In this document: piece by piece, positions 1 through 9,784 of the stretch
How positions within the stretch are numbered: the first letter of the stretch is position 1
How the letters are laid out: each line of letters starts with the position of its first letter
Made by a program: the position numbers and the translations under genes
The notes under the pieces: model-generated
Database searches by the model: none
What the model was told of the DNA's origin: nothing
The model's input: the letters and a program-made list of their open reading frames with translations, nothing else
DNA from: Ryuthela nishihirai
Lineage: Eukaryota; Arthropoda; Arachnida; Araneae; Heptathelidae
DNA: 64,000 nucleotides
Assembly (NCBI GenBank): GCA_038380435.1
Contig: JAWZYU010000034.1
Location: 6,058,704-6,122,703, forward strand
Direction: 5' to 3'

Positions 1-735
1 CATACATTTCGCCAACTCTTCTGATTTGACAAAATCAATCCCAATTTTCACGACTCGCCTGTATTTCACCAAGTGGTTTCGAACTTTGCCAACTCCTCTA
101 GACTTCGCCATCTTTCCATAGTTTTACATAACAAAACCCAATTTTAACATCTCACCTGAATTTTACCTAGTTAATTCGAATTTTGCCAACTTTTCAAGAT
201 TTGGCCAAGTTGTCTAGATTTTGCCAACTCCCCTTGATATGATCAAATTGTCACGATTTTGCAAACTCTACTAAATTTCACAAAACCAATTCCTTTTTTT
301 CACAACTCACCTTTATTTCACCAAATGGCTTCAAATTTTGCCAAGTGCCTTAGATTTTGCCAAATGGCTTCGAATTTTGCCAACTGCCTTAGATTTTGCA
401 AACTTCCCTAGATTTTGCCAACTTGACATAATTTTACTGAAAAAATTACAATTTTTGCATTTCATCCACATTTTGCCAACTCCCCAAGATTTTACCAACT
501 CTCCTTCATTTCACAAAACATATTCCAATTTTCACAACTCGCCTGCATTTTACCAAGTGGATTTGAATTTTGCCAACTGCCCTAGATTTTGCCAACTCGC
601 CACAATTTTACAGAAAAAAAATCCCAATTTTTACATCTCACCTGAATTTTGCCAAGTCACTCTGAAAAAAAAATCCCAATTTTCACATCTCACCCGAATT
701 TTGCCAAGTCTCCTTAATTTCGCAAAACCAATCCC
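1..735. repeat. Degenerate tandem satellite, ~20-bp unit
   Basis: The stretch is built from variants of a roughly 20-bp word resembling ATTTTGCCAACTCNCCTAGA, alternating with ATTTTCACAACTCGCCTG-type words and interspersed with AAAATCAATCCC. Copies diverge by substitution and short indels, so there is no fixed long period. A 137-residue open frame at 338-751 only translates the repeat (recurrent F-A-N and F-C-Q) and is not taken as a gene. The array stops abruptly at about 735, where a tRNA-like module begins. Confidence 0.8.
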
Positions 736-737
736 AC

Positions 738-802
738 ACGGTGGGAATTGAACCCGCATCTCTCCAGATTCATGCCAGAGCGCGCTACCATTGCACCACG
801 CA
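738..802 (-). repeat. tRNA-like module (SINE-D), minus orientation
   Basis: On the minus strand this reads as a tRNA-related sequence with an A-box-like TGGTGCAATGG and a B-box-like GGGTTCAATTCC. The anticodon region does not fold cleanly and near-copies lie at 9873-9936 and 10183-10250, so it is a repeat unit (SINE head) and not a functional tRNA gene. A related module in plus orientation follows at 849-912, giving a head-to-head pair. Confidence 0.7.
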
Positions 803-848
803 TTGAACAATGAAATTTTTAAGAATAGGACCTTATAAATCTTCGTTG

Positions 849-912
849 AGAAGTGGCTGAGACAGCACCATGAATCAGGAGAGATGCGGGTTCGATTCCC
901 GCAGTCACGGCG
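849..912 (+). repeat. tRNA-like module, plus orientation
   Basis: It carries a GTGGCTGAGACAGC D-arm-like segment and a B-box-like GGGTTCGATTCCCGC. It is the inverted partner of the module at 738-802: both are flanked by a GCGATGAATTTTTTT-like motif or its complement. The same arrangement recurs at 10183-10755, where a SINE has inserted between the two modules. Confidence 0.7.
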
Positions 913-947
913 ATGAATTTTTTTCCGAATCTATTAATTAATTAATA

Positions 948-2822
948 GCCTGTAAATGGTAGCTAGGTAGTCACTGGAAGGAGAGCTATGCACCAATCCC
1001 CTGTGATGATGCATAGAACCGGCCAGGCTTAGCACCTAATGTCCGACCCCGCCTTCTCGTGGTGCAGACCGTTAGTACCTTTCAAAATAGATACTCTCTT
1101 GTGGAAGTGAACGGAAGGGGAGGGCTGCCAGATTAGTGTGGCCTACTGATCTGGAAAACTATGGCTACTTTTCTTTTTTTTTCCACCCTGCTGAGGAGTG
1201 GAAGCTTGATTATGGATCCTGATTTTGCTGCACTGGTGGGCTTCTACGGAGGGAAAACCTTCGGCTTTCTGTTTGTTTGTTGGTTGACAGCCCCAAGTGA
1301 ATAGATTCACAGGATATGTTTATCAGCTGGTGGATAATCCTGAGCAGAGGTCATCGCAGGCACCTGAACTCTTTGCTTCTATTGGCATCGTCAAATTCTA
1401 CATTGGAGGAAGTCTTCCAGTGTAGATGGCTTTAGCCTTTAGTGGTGGGGGAACGGGTCTTTGCCCCATGTCTGCGATTAGGGGGCTGTTTGATATTGTC
1501 GGCATTCCCTCTCTCAATAAACATAGTTTCTTTAAACATCCCACTAACCATTTTCTCTCCATAGGAAGTTGGAATGTGAGGACTCTGCACAGAGCTTTTT
1601 CTCTTGATGTCCTCACAAAAGAATTCCACCATTATAATTTAGATATTCTCGGCTTGCAAGAGACCAGATGGACAGATAAAGGTCAGATTCTTAAAAATAA
1701 TCTTAAATTACTCTTTTCAAGGAAGGAAGATGAGAAACATCACCAAGGCGTGGCTATGCTTCTCAGCAGACATGCCAGTGATGCTCTTCTAGGATACGAG
1801 TGCATTAATGAAAGGTTTCTTACAGCAAAATTTCAGACAAGCGTTAATGACTTGAATGTTATCTGCTGTTATGCCTCCACTGAGGATGCCGATGAGGATG
1901 AGAAGGATAGGTTTTATGAACAACTTCAGGATATTTTGAATTCTGTCAAGAAAGGAGATATTACCCTTGTTCTTGGTGACTTCAATGCCAAAGTTGATAC
2001 TGACTCTGATCTTTGGGGAGGAGTAATAGGCCCTTTTGGTATTGGTAGTTGCAATGGGCAACGTCTCCTACAGATAAGTAAACTCAATGGATTCAGAATA
2101 ACTAACACTTATTACAAACACCGCGACATACATAAGTACACATGGGTTTCACCCGATGGGCTGCATAAGAATATGATTGATTATATATTAATTAACAGCA
2201 AATGGGCTAGTTCTGTTAGAAATACCAGGGCATATTAGGGAGCTGAAATTGGATCTCACCATTACCTTGTTGAAAGTGTGTTGCAACTTAAACTTCAAAA
2301 GTGTTGTGCTAGGGTTAAAAAATTTACTTTTAATACTGAAGCTCTGAAAGATCCAGTTATAGCCAAAGCTTACCATGATAGGTTACTTAGTCATTATGAC
2401 AGTCATGGTATGCTTACTACTGAAGTTGAGGAAGAATGGGATCATTTTAAACAGGCTTTTTTGGACACTAACAGTACTCTTTTAGGAAAACAGGAGCAGA
2501 AGAGACGGAATTATCTGAGTGATAAGGCACTTGAGCTTTTTTCGGAAAGAAAGAACTGCAGGAATGTCCTTAATCAATACCCTACTAGTCCTAATAGAAA
2601 GCATTACAGAGAACTTAATAAACGTGTAAAAGATCAGTTAGCTGCTGATAAGAATCTTTGGCTTGATGGTCTGGCTGACAAAGCCGAGGAAGCAGTTAGA
2701 CAGCACAACAGCAGAGAGCTGTACCAGATAGTTAATGTTTTGTGTGGTAGAAAACAGACAGGCATATAAGGATTGAAGGATAAACAAGGTACGGTTATAG
2801 AAGGGGAGGATTCCGTCATGGC
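948..2822 (+). mobile_element. RTE-clade LINE copy 1, 5' portion
   Basis: It begins with the same 5' untranslated sequence (GCCTGTAAATGGTAGC) as copies 2 and 4, then enters an endonuclease/RT reading frame. It ends abruptly at about 2822, inside the sequence that leads into the RT domain, at a direct junction with a Tc1-type transposase fragment. The left flank (tRNA-like pair plus ATTAATTAATTAAT) is the same as for copy 2, which points to duplication of a pre-existing locus and not to an independent insertion. Confidence 0.85.
1426..2769 (+). pseudogene. RTE polyprotein fragment: APE-type endonuclease and linker
   Basis: The frame encodes an apurinic-like endonuclease, which nicks target DNA for target-primed reverse transcription. 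Visible motifs in order are SWNVRTL, LQETRW, GDFNAKVD, TWVSPDG, MIDYILINSKW and a damaged SDHYL (here SHHYL). The domain resembles the BovB/CFDP2-type RTE endonuclease. One TAG at 2236-2238 interrupts the domain, a TAA at 2767-2769 stops the linker (QTGI*GLKDK), and the RT domain is missing. The G of GDFNAKVG is D here. It is non-functional. The exact start codon is uncertain; the ATG at 1426 is simply the first in frame. Confidence 0.8.
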
Positions 2823-3420
2823 TCGCCTGGAGAACCTCTTCGATCCGGCCACATCCAACAATCCTCCAAACACCCACCCAAGGTTATGTTTTGGGGTTGT
2901 TTCACAGCTTCCGGGCCACAGACGCTTCACCCCATTGAAAGAATGATGGACAGCAAAAAGTACATAGGCGTTCTGGAGGCAAAAATGGTCCCAACACTGC
3001 AGAAGCCGTTCCCTAACGGCGATGGGGTATTTCAACAAGATCTGGCTCCATGCCACAATTCTAAGCTTACTAAGAGCTTCTTTACCCAGCAACATTTGAA
3101 GATATTGGAGTGGCCAGGAAATTCACCCGATCTAAACCCCATTGAAAATTTGTGGGCCATTATTAAAGAGCGCATATCTAAGATGGATTGCACGACGAAA
3201 ACCAAAATAATAGAAAGTGTCATGAAAGTGTGGTACCACGATCCTGAAGTGAAAGAGATGTGTGGAAAGCTAGTGGCATCAATGGTTCAGAGGGTGGAAG
3301 AAGTAATTAAAGCTAAAGGGGGTCATATTCACTATTAACTATGTACACTATTAAACAAATAAATGTTTTAGTTGTCTTTGCTACTGCATTTTCCTATTGT
3401 CCCAACTAATTTGCAAAGTA
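2823..3420 (+). pseudogene. Tc1-type transposase C-terminal half, 5'-truncated
   Basis: An open frame from 2823 to 3338 encodes the C-terminal part of a Tc1/mariner DDE transposase: SPGEPLRSGHIQQSSK, then HPPKVMFWGCFTASGP, a QQDLAPCHNSK block with the second catalytic Asp, and SPDLNPIENLW with the third acidic residue. It ends with VIKAKGGHIHY, a typical family terminus. The N-terminal helix-turn-helix and the first Asp are absent because the sequence joins RTE copy 1 at 2822/2823. The 3' side runs to CCAACTAATTTGC near 3410, probably the remains of a terminal repeat. A recombination or deletion junction is inferred, because no 5' end of the transposon is present. Confidence 0.85.
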
Positions 3421-4151
3421 CTTAAAATGCATATTTAATGTGCATGTATCTATATAAAAAGAAAAATTATGATCCCTAAATGTATTTTTTCATTCTAACC
3501 AGTAAGGTATTCCACAAGTTGAATAGTATGTCAGTTGAATGTAGTTGCCGAATTTTTTCAAACAATAATTGATATTTGGTTTCCTATACTTTAATAGTAA
3601 GGTTAATATTGTTACGACAGATGAACCTGCTACAATTGGCTTATGGTAGATGTGTCATGAACGCTCGCGTATGCTTCTGAGTGAAAATTATAATTGTTTA
3701 GAACGGAAATGCTTTGAATAATAAGGTTCGTAGAGGCAAAACAAAAAAGTGTAATGGAGTAGCGAAGAAATAAGGGCATATTGTATTAAATTAGTGTTGT
3801 GTGATACTATGTAAGAAGACTATTATTTGATTCAAGATGAGCCTGGTTACGATGGTGAAAGGGAATCAACAATAAAGCTATTTTTGGGTCCTCTATCAGG
3901 AGAGATTAACACGTTTCCATCTATAAGGCTATAAAGCATTATTAAGCTAATCTTCTAACACAAATGAAATTCAATATAAATTGGTTTGTTTGTTGAATGT
4001 TACAAATAATAAGTTCTATTTTGTCATAGGAACTGAATATTGACAGCATTGTGGTTTAAACATAGAAAATTAGTTAAACATAGTAAATCGTTCTTTTTAT
4101 GGTTTGACTTTATACTAAGAGGAATAGAAATACTTGTGTTTAGATAAATAA
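3421..4151. other. AT-rich stretch without recognised gene
   Basis: No open frame of convincing composition, splice pattern or repeat family was recognised here. Confidence 0.5.
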
Positions 4152-4318
4152 AAAATACCCCCTCAAGCAGCTGCTTGCCACAGAGTTCTGACAGGAGCCT
4201 GCCAGTTTATATGCCACAGTAGAAGGTCTGAGAGAATGGCAGGACCTCAGCAGAAAACAACACGAACATCCATGCCTTACCCTTACAGTAGCCAAGCGCG
4301 CTAACCACTCGGTCACAG
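4152..4318 (-). mobile_element. SINE-B copy (tRNA-derived), minus
   Basis: Read on the minus strand it has the tRNA-Ser/Leu-like head (CCGAGTGGTTAGCGCGCTTGGCT), a damaged B-box, the middle CTGAGGTCCTGCCATTCTC and the 3' motif AGCAGCTGCTTGAGGG. It matches the intact copy at 18436-18646. Confidence 0.8.
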
Positions 4319-4494
4319 ATAAGATTGTTTAATTTGTATAACTTTTGTGCCTTTGTAATAAATTACTTCATTCATACTTTAGTTTAAAAGTTTAGTTTGG
4401 TATACATACATATACTATTTTTTTGAACTCATGTTTTTTCATCTCTTTGAATTCATAACAATATTAATATCAATGACAGGTGTAATAAATTCAT

Positions 4495-4550
4495 TGGTAT
4501 GCTTACTACTGAAGTTGAGGAAGAATGGGATCATTTTAAACAGGCTTTTT
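4495..4550 (+). other. 56-bp exact fragment of RTE coding sequence
   Basis: These 56 bases equal an internal part of the RTE linker region (for example 2406-2461 in copy 1), with unrelated AT-rich DNA on both sides. There is no tail, no RTE 3' end and no clear target-site duplication, so ordinary LINE insertion does not explain it. Confidence 0.8.
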
Positions 4551-5725
4551 ACACAATTTAAGTTTGATATCTTGTTTCATTATAATGCTAGAAAGTGTTT
4601 TCAAGCAAACCGTACGCAGGCAATGATTAGTAATAATCTAGTGCTATCTCATATGAATATGTGCCTGAATGCATGTAGACAGTGAGTGAACCCTAAAATT
4701 TCACCTCCCCCTCCCTTAGGAAGAAATGTCTGGGGGAAGAAAGGTTTTTGCGAACAGCCATTAACTTTAAATTTTTGAAACTGTATTAGATTCCATATTG
4801 ATCTTCTGTAGTTATTTTCTCTTTAAAAGATTTTCTGTAGTTTTAAATAAATTTTTAGAACCCAAGATATTTTGTGTAAAATCAAAATTATTACACTTTG
4901 CTGCATAAAATACAGATGTTTGGGTTTTAATTCAAACTATTATCTTAGTTTTATACGTACACTAAATGTCTATATAAAAACTTATCCAAATGTTAATCAC
5001 ATGAAAGTTTCATTACTTATTAAAGAAGGGCTTTCAGACAATGAGTTCAGCAAGGGGATGAATTTCTATAATGGAAAATAAAGCTCATTGTTCGCCATCC
5101 ATTATTATTCGTTCGAAGCTATAGAAAAACATTATGGGCTGTTCCTTTAAAATGTTATGCATAAATTTTTGGAAAAACTTTTTCCCCCGCAGACCCCCCC
5201 CCCTCCCCCTCATTGCGGGACCTATCAGTACTCCCCTCTCTATCTGTAAAAAGATATGGCGAAGCATTCTGTTTTACATATTTTCAGTGCAGTGGCGTCG
5301 CGTGACCAAAATTTTCTCTTGGAGCTGTTTTTTAAAATGCTATTTTAGGTTTTTCCAACGAGCAGAATAATTTGCTTCGCCATTCTGTTAAACAAGTAGC
5401 ACAATTGAAACGACGTTCCAGTAACAAAAGTAAATATCATTTAAAAAATTATTTGTTTTCATTCAGAAGAACAGAAGCTTTTTGCTTTCACGAGCAGTTA
5501 GCCAAGATTTTTTCTTAATACTACTATAAATGAAAACACAGACTTTCAGAGGCAGCCATCCCCTCTCACCCCCAACCTCCTTGAAAAAAATATAATCCTC
5601 AATTTATGATGAATAACATAGGTGTACCAAAATTTACTATCGTTTTACAAGTAACGTAATTTTAATTTTTTTTTTTTTCTTTTTTTCGGTATGGGAAGTA
5701 TACGATTTTTTTTATTAATCTGGGC
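4551..5725. other. AT-rich stretch without recognised gene
   Basis: Only short low-complexity frames occur. C-rich runs near 5190-5210 and a T-rich run near 5667-5690 are present, and nothing coding was recognised. Confidence 0.5.
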
Positions 5726-6100
5726 TGGGTTGTTTTACCCCTGTGCGGCACATTTTTGCACACAATGAGCTTAACGGCTAGGTCAAAAGGACCCCGAAGT
5801 CTCAGAAGTTGGGGGGAGGATCCATTGAACAACTGTTGGGAGACAGATGGTAGCATCCCTTCAAAGCTATCCAGCATGTTCTTTAATGTGCACAGGGTAT
5901 GGCTCTCCCGCACATGGGGCCACAGCTTAACGTCCCATCTGACAGACTGGGGGCTTTCCAAGCCCATCGGTGTCTCCTGCTGATCGTGGGCGGGGGTGTT
6001 TTGTGGAGATAGATTTCAACGCTGGCCCAGCTGATGACCTGAACCTGGGAACTGCACATTACGAGACTGGCGCGCTATTGACTGAGCCACCTCCGCCCCT
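5726..6100 (-). mobile_element. SINE-A copy, minus, near full length
   Basis: On the minus strand it runs from a tRNA-like head (GGGGCGGAGGTGGCTCAGTC, then a B-box region) through the conserved body (CGTTAAAGAACATGC, CCATCTGTCTCCCAACAG) to the 3' end GGGTAAAACAACCCA. It belongs to the same family as 7928-8370, 10295-10677, 12435-12661, 18791-19170, 39292-39672 and 56350-56725. Confidence 0.85.
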
Positions 6101-6587
6101 AAAAAAATGTCGATTTCCGGTTGTAAGAGTTATTTGCAATTAGCCCCGAATGATTTTTCTTTGCACCTAACACTCTCAATCAAGAGCAAAATGTGAATCG
6201 AATGCTTTCTGCTTAAAATATTAACGCAGGTATTCAATCCTCGTTTCCTATCAAAATTTTAACATGATTTTTGCTTTCTTGATTAAAAGGTAAACGTTAG
6301 GTACCTTTTAATCAAGGTATTTTTTGTGGGGCTGTGCCCCGGTAGCACCTAATGACGCAATGCCACTGTTTTAATGAGCATGTGTGTGTGTGTGTGTGTG
6401 GAGAGGGGGGGGGGGGGGCGTTGAGCACCTAGGCCAATGCAAGTAACAATGGCAGCCTCTGAAATACAAAATCCCTTGTGGGTAAAGAAATTCCTTGCAT
6501 CTAACTATGCATATTACGCTCAGAAACAATAATTTCATCACTTCCATTTAACAATAATTTTTGAAGTAGAATTTTGTGACATATAAG

Positions 6588-6742
6588 CCATCCCAGTAGC
6601 AGAGTGGTTAGCGTGCTTGGCTACTGATCAAAGGGGAACTGGGTTTGAGCCCTAGGCAAGGCATGAATGCTTTTGTTGCCTTTTTGCTGAGGTCTCGTCT
6701 TTTTCACAAATCTCTTGATATATTAAACTGACAGGGATTTAG
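6588..6742 (+). mobile_element. SINE-B copy, plus, 3'-truncated
   Basis: The tRNA-like head GCAGAGTGGTTAGCGTGCTTGGCT, the B-box-like GGGTTTGAGCCC and the body CTGAGGTCTCGTC...TTAAACTGACAGG match SINE-B. The terminal GCTGCTTGAGG block is missing, and the copy joins a GT-rich/poly-G segment. Confidence 0.75.
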
Positions 6743-7036
6743 TTTCGTGTATGTGTGTGTGTGGCAGGGGGGGGGGGGAGTTGTTTCTTTTGGAGGTTCA
6801 AGAATTCAGTTTAGGCTCCGAGAATTTAGCTTCGGGAGGGGGGTCTGATTATAAGACTTAAGTAGGGTTCCCAATTACTAAAATATTCCACAGAACAGGA
6901 AAGATTAAAATATTCTATGAGATTTGATTTTATAATTTCTTTTTTAAATCAATTTTTAGTGTCGGACATAAAATATGGGGCTAAAATAAAATTATACACT
7001 GTTTTGGATTTCAAAGCAGGTAGAGAAGTTTGAGAT
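6743..7036. repeat. Dispersed repeat R1 with (TG)n and poly-G
   Basis: Positions 6965-7036 (TATGGGGCTAAAA ... GGATTTCAAAGCAGGTAGA) are the inverted counterpart of 28962-29047. The left part holds a TG repeat and a 12-base G run (6767-6778). The element type is unknown; no coding potential was seen. Confidence 0.5.
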
Positions 7037-7188
7037 CTACACACACTGGCCACTGAATTAGAAACCTTTATGCAGATGTACCTAAACGTCACTTTCACAG
7101 CGTATATGTAAAATACGTGGTCACGTGCATCACCACATGATCTAGGCGACTATTTAAGACTGCTTCTCGTCAGTAGTGTTGATCACAA

Positions 7189-8652
7189 TGGGAAAAATAA
7201 AGGATCTTTCGGGGTTCGATAAAGGACTTATTGTGGGTGTTTGTCTGGCTGAAGCGACCATTTTAAAAAGAGCAGAGCTGAATGGTTTCCCAAAAAGGTG
7301 AGATATCTCAGATCTTTAATCAGTGAAAAAATAACCCACATTGCTTGTCTAAGAGGCGTAAGTGTGGTGCGACGACAATCTGCCAGGATTAAGATCGCTG
7401 TCGTCTGAGAAAGCTTGTGTGGAGAAACAGGAATTCCTATGTGCAGCAATTGATCGAAGCATTCAATGAAGGCTGTTCCCGACCCATATCTCAGCGAACT
7501 ATGCACAGAGAATTAAAGAGGATCGGTATTAGCAGTCGCATGCCAATACGGAAATCACCGATTTCTGCAAACCAGAAAGTTCGTCTACAGTGGGTAATGA
7601 ACACCATGACAGGACCTTGGAAGACTGGAAAAAAAAAAGTCATGTGGTCTGATCAGTTGCGGTACACCTTATTCTGTACCGATGGTAGGCAGAGTTTGGC
7701 GGGAGCAATGGACCCAGCTTGCCTTGTAAACAAACACAACTCAAGGTTCGGGAGGCGGTGTCATGGTGTGGGGCACGTTCTGTTGGTACAGAACAGGTCC
7801 CCTGATATTGCTGGAAGGTCATGTGCCCTCCAAGGATTATCTGAACATTGTTGCCGATCAAGTCCATCCTACAATGTTAACTTTTTATCCAGCAGGTGAC
7901 GGCTGTTTCATGGACAACAATGCTACTTGGGTTGTTTTACCTGTGAGCGGCAGTTTTCGCACACCATGGGTTAATGGCCAGGTCACAAGGACCCCGGAGG
8001 CTCAGAGAAGATTGGGGGAGGGGATCCACTGGAACAGCTTATGGAGACAGATGGTAGTCTCCTGTTAAGGCCATCCAGCATGTTCTTTAAGTGCACAAGG
8101 TATGGCTCTCTCCCACACATGGGACCATGGTTTAAGGCCATCCAGCATGTTCTTTAAGTGCACAAGGTATGGCTCTCTCCCGCACATGGGACCATGGTTT
8201 AACGTCCCATCTGACTGCCAACGGTCTTTTCAAACCCATCGGTATCCCCTACTGACCATGGGCAGGCAGTCTTGCAGAGATAAATCTCAACACGACCCAG
8301 CTGGGACTCGAACCTGGGAACTGCAGATTACGAGCCTGGCACACTACTGACTGAGATACTCCCACCCTCAACAACAACGCTACTGTTCGTCGCACAAGAT
8401 GTGTTCAGCAACTTCCACCATCTTCCCTGGCCACCACAGCCTGGATCTAAATCCCATTGAGAATGTATGGGACGTTAAAAAAACAGATCCTGGAGCAAAG
8501 TCCTCTTCCGTCAAACCTGAGCCAGTTAAAGGACTATCTGGTGAACACCTGGTACGCTGGCGATGTTAAGGCACTCTAACACCTTGTGGAATTTATGCCA
8601 AACCGCATACGTGGTGTAATTCGGGCTAAAGGAGGTCCAACTCGGTATTGAA
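7189..8652 (+). pseudogene. Tc1-type transposase, frame-broken and SINE-interrupted
   Basis: The translation starts MGKIKDLSGFDKGLIVGV, a Tc1 N-terminal pattern, and ends with MPNRIRGVIRAKGGPTRY, the usual Tc1 C-terminus. Between them are several frameshifts and stops (for example after NGFPKR). Recognisable pieces include a helix-turn-helix region near 7417-7570, a WSDQLRYTLF-like segment near 7645, GTFCWYRTGP (equivalent to WGCF.. in relatives) and HSLDLNPIENVWD near 8440-8470. A SINE sits inside the catalytic domain, next to the DNNAT block that corresponds to the second Asp. The element cannot encode active transposase. Confidence 0.8.
7928..8370 (-). mobile_element. SINE-A copy nested in Tc1, with internal 67-bp duplication
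   Basis: It is flanked by a 14-bp target duplication, ACAACAATGCTACT at 7914-7927 and ACAACAACGCTACT at 8371-8384 (one mismatch). The body carries a direct duplication of a 67-bp block (8067-8133 and 8134-8200), so this copy is longer than its relatives. Confidence 0.9.
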
Positions 8653-8685
8653 TAAAGGTTTCTAATTCAATGGTTAGTGTATGTA

Positions 8686-9095
8686 GTATAAGACATGATT
8701 TTCGGCGTGGGTAGGGGAATCTGGACCCCCTCTGAGTACGTCCATGCTTGAGAGGTAACTGTTTCAGAGAAAAAAAATCATAGTTTTAATCATTGTGTTT
8801 TGTGACATTTTTCAAATTTGGCCATAGCATAAAATTAGTACTTTTAATATTTTATACAATTTAAAAGATTTCCCAAAACAGATTAAAACCGATAAATATT
8901 TGATTCATACCACTTGGAATGAATCTATGGCAGTAGTTAACTCCAAGCAATTAAAGGCTTGTGAGATGGATGTAAAACGATGTTTTCACTTTTCAAATCA
9001 CTGATTAGTGAAGATATTTTCATTTTCTAGTCTCGCAATTTTTAACCCTGGAGTATAGATCAAAATGATCAAAAATATCATATGCTATTACACTG
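8686..9095. other. Intergenic stretch without recognised gene
   Basis: AT-rich sequence; no repeat family, exon or conserved frame was recognised. Confidence 0.5.
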
Positions 9096-9784
9096 AATGA
9101 ACAAAATTTTTATATACACGTACTAAATAACCCGTTGCTCCACCTTTTTCCCTCACAACAGCAGCCAGACGTCTTGGTACGACTCAATGAGGTGTTGAAA
9201 ACACGGAGGTGACATTGCCGCCTATGAAGCGAGGATCGCCTGTCATAGAGCATCCACAGTTGCCAGAGGGGGTTGGCATGCTCGAACAGATCTTTCCAAT
9301 TCATCCCATAAATTCTCGATGGAATTCAAGTCCAGCGACCAAGGGGTTCATTCGAGTGTGGTACTCATTTGAATGCTCCTGGAGTCAATTGGTTTCCTCA
9401 GGAAGTACGTAGTATGGCATTGTCCTGTTGAAAGATGGCGTCAAGATGAGGAGAGAATCATTACGAATAGGTGTAGATGGTTGGCGAGGATGTTTACATA
9501 CGTTGTGCTGGTGACAGAGGTCTCGACTGATACAAGGGGCTAAAGGAAGCACATGTAAACACACCCAAATTGTTACAATGCCTCCACCTGTATGATCCCA
9601 ACTTGGCAAGCTGGATCCTTCTCTTGTGATTTACGCCATACACACCCTCCCATTGACATAAAGAGTTGAAACAGTGATTCGTCAGAGCAGATGACGTGTT
9701 TCGTCCTCAAAACTCCAGTTGTGATAGGCCTTTGCAAACTACAGCCTAATCTTTTGGTGCCTTGCAGTCAAGGGGACATGTGTT
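9096..9784 (-). pseudogene. Tc1/IS630-type transposase, C-terminal part
   Basis: The minus-strand translation from 9784 downward gives PLTARHQKIRL, FAKAYHNWSFED, then SWDHTGGGIVTIWVC, WSLDLNSIENLWDELERSVR and finally RLAAVVREKGGATGY, matching the order of a Tc1/IS630 transposase from mid-protein to the C-terminus. Frame changes and stops are present. The N-terminal half lies at 14650-15010 on the same strand. The two halves are separated by a 4.9-kb block of nested insertions, so this was one transposon split by later elements. Confidence 0.75.

Larger units (their letters stand above)
7040..8683 (+). mobile_element. Tc1-like DNA transposon with nested SINE
   Basis: Terminal inverted repeats of about 31 bp share CATTGAATTAGAAACCTTTA-like cores (left 7040-7070, right 8653-8683). 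TA dinucleotides lie directly outside at 7038-7039 and 8684-8685, the Tc1/mariner target duplication. Without the nested SINE (7928-8370) and its duplicated 14 bp the element is about 1.2 kb. Confidence 0.85.

Noticed and set aside
338..751. 137-residue open frame in the first kilobase
   Set aside because: It translates the degenerate satellite and runs into the tRNA-like module; the repeated F-A-N and F-C-Q words follow the DNA repeat.
738..912. Genuine tRNA genes
   Set aside because: The A- and B-box-like motifs are present but the anticodon arm does not fold properly and the sequences recur as repeats with long non-tRNA tails.
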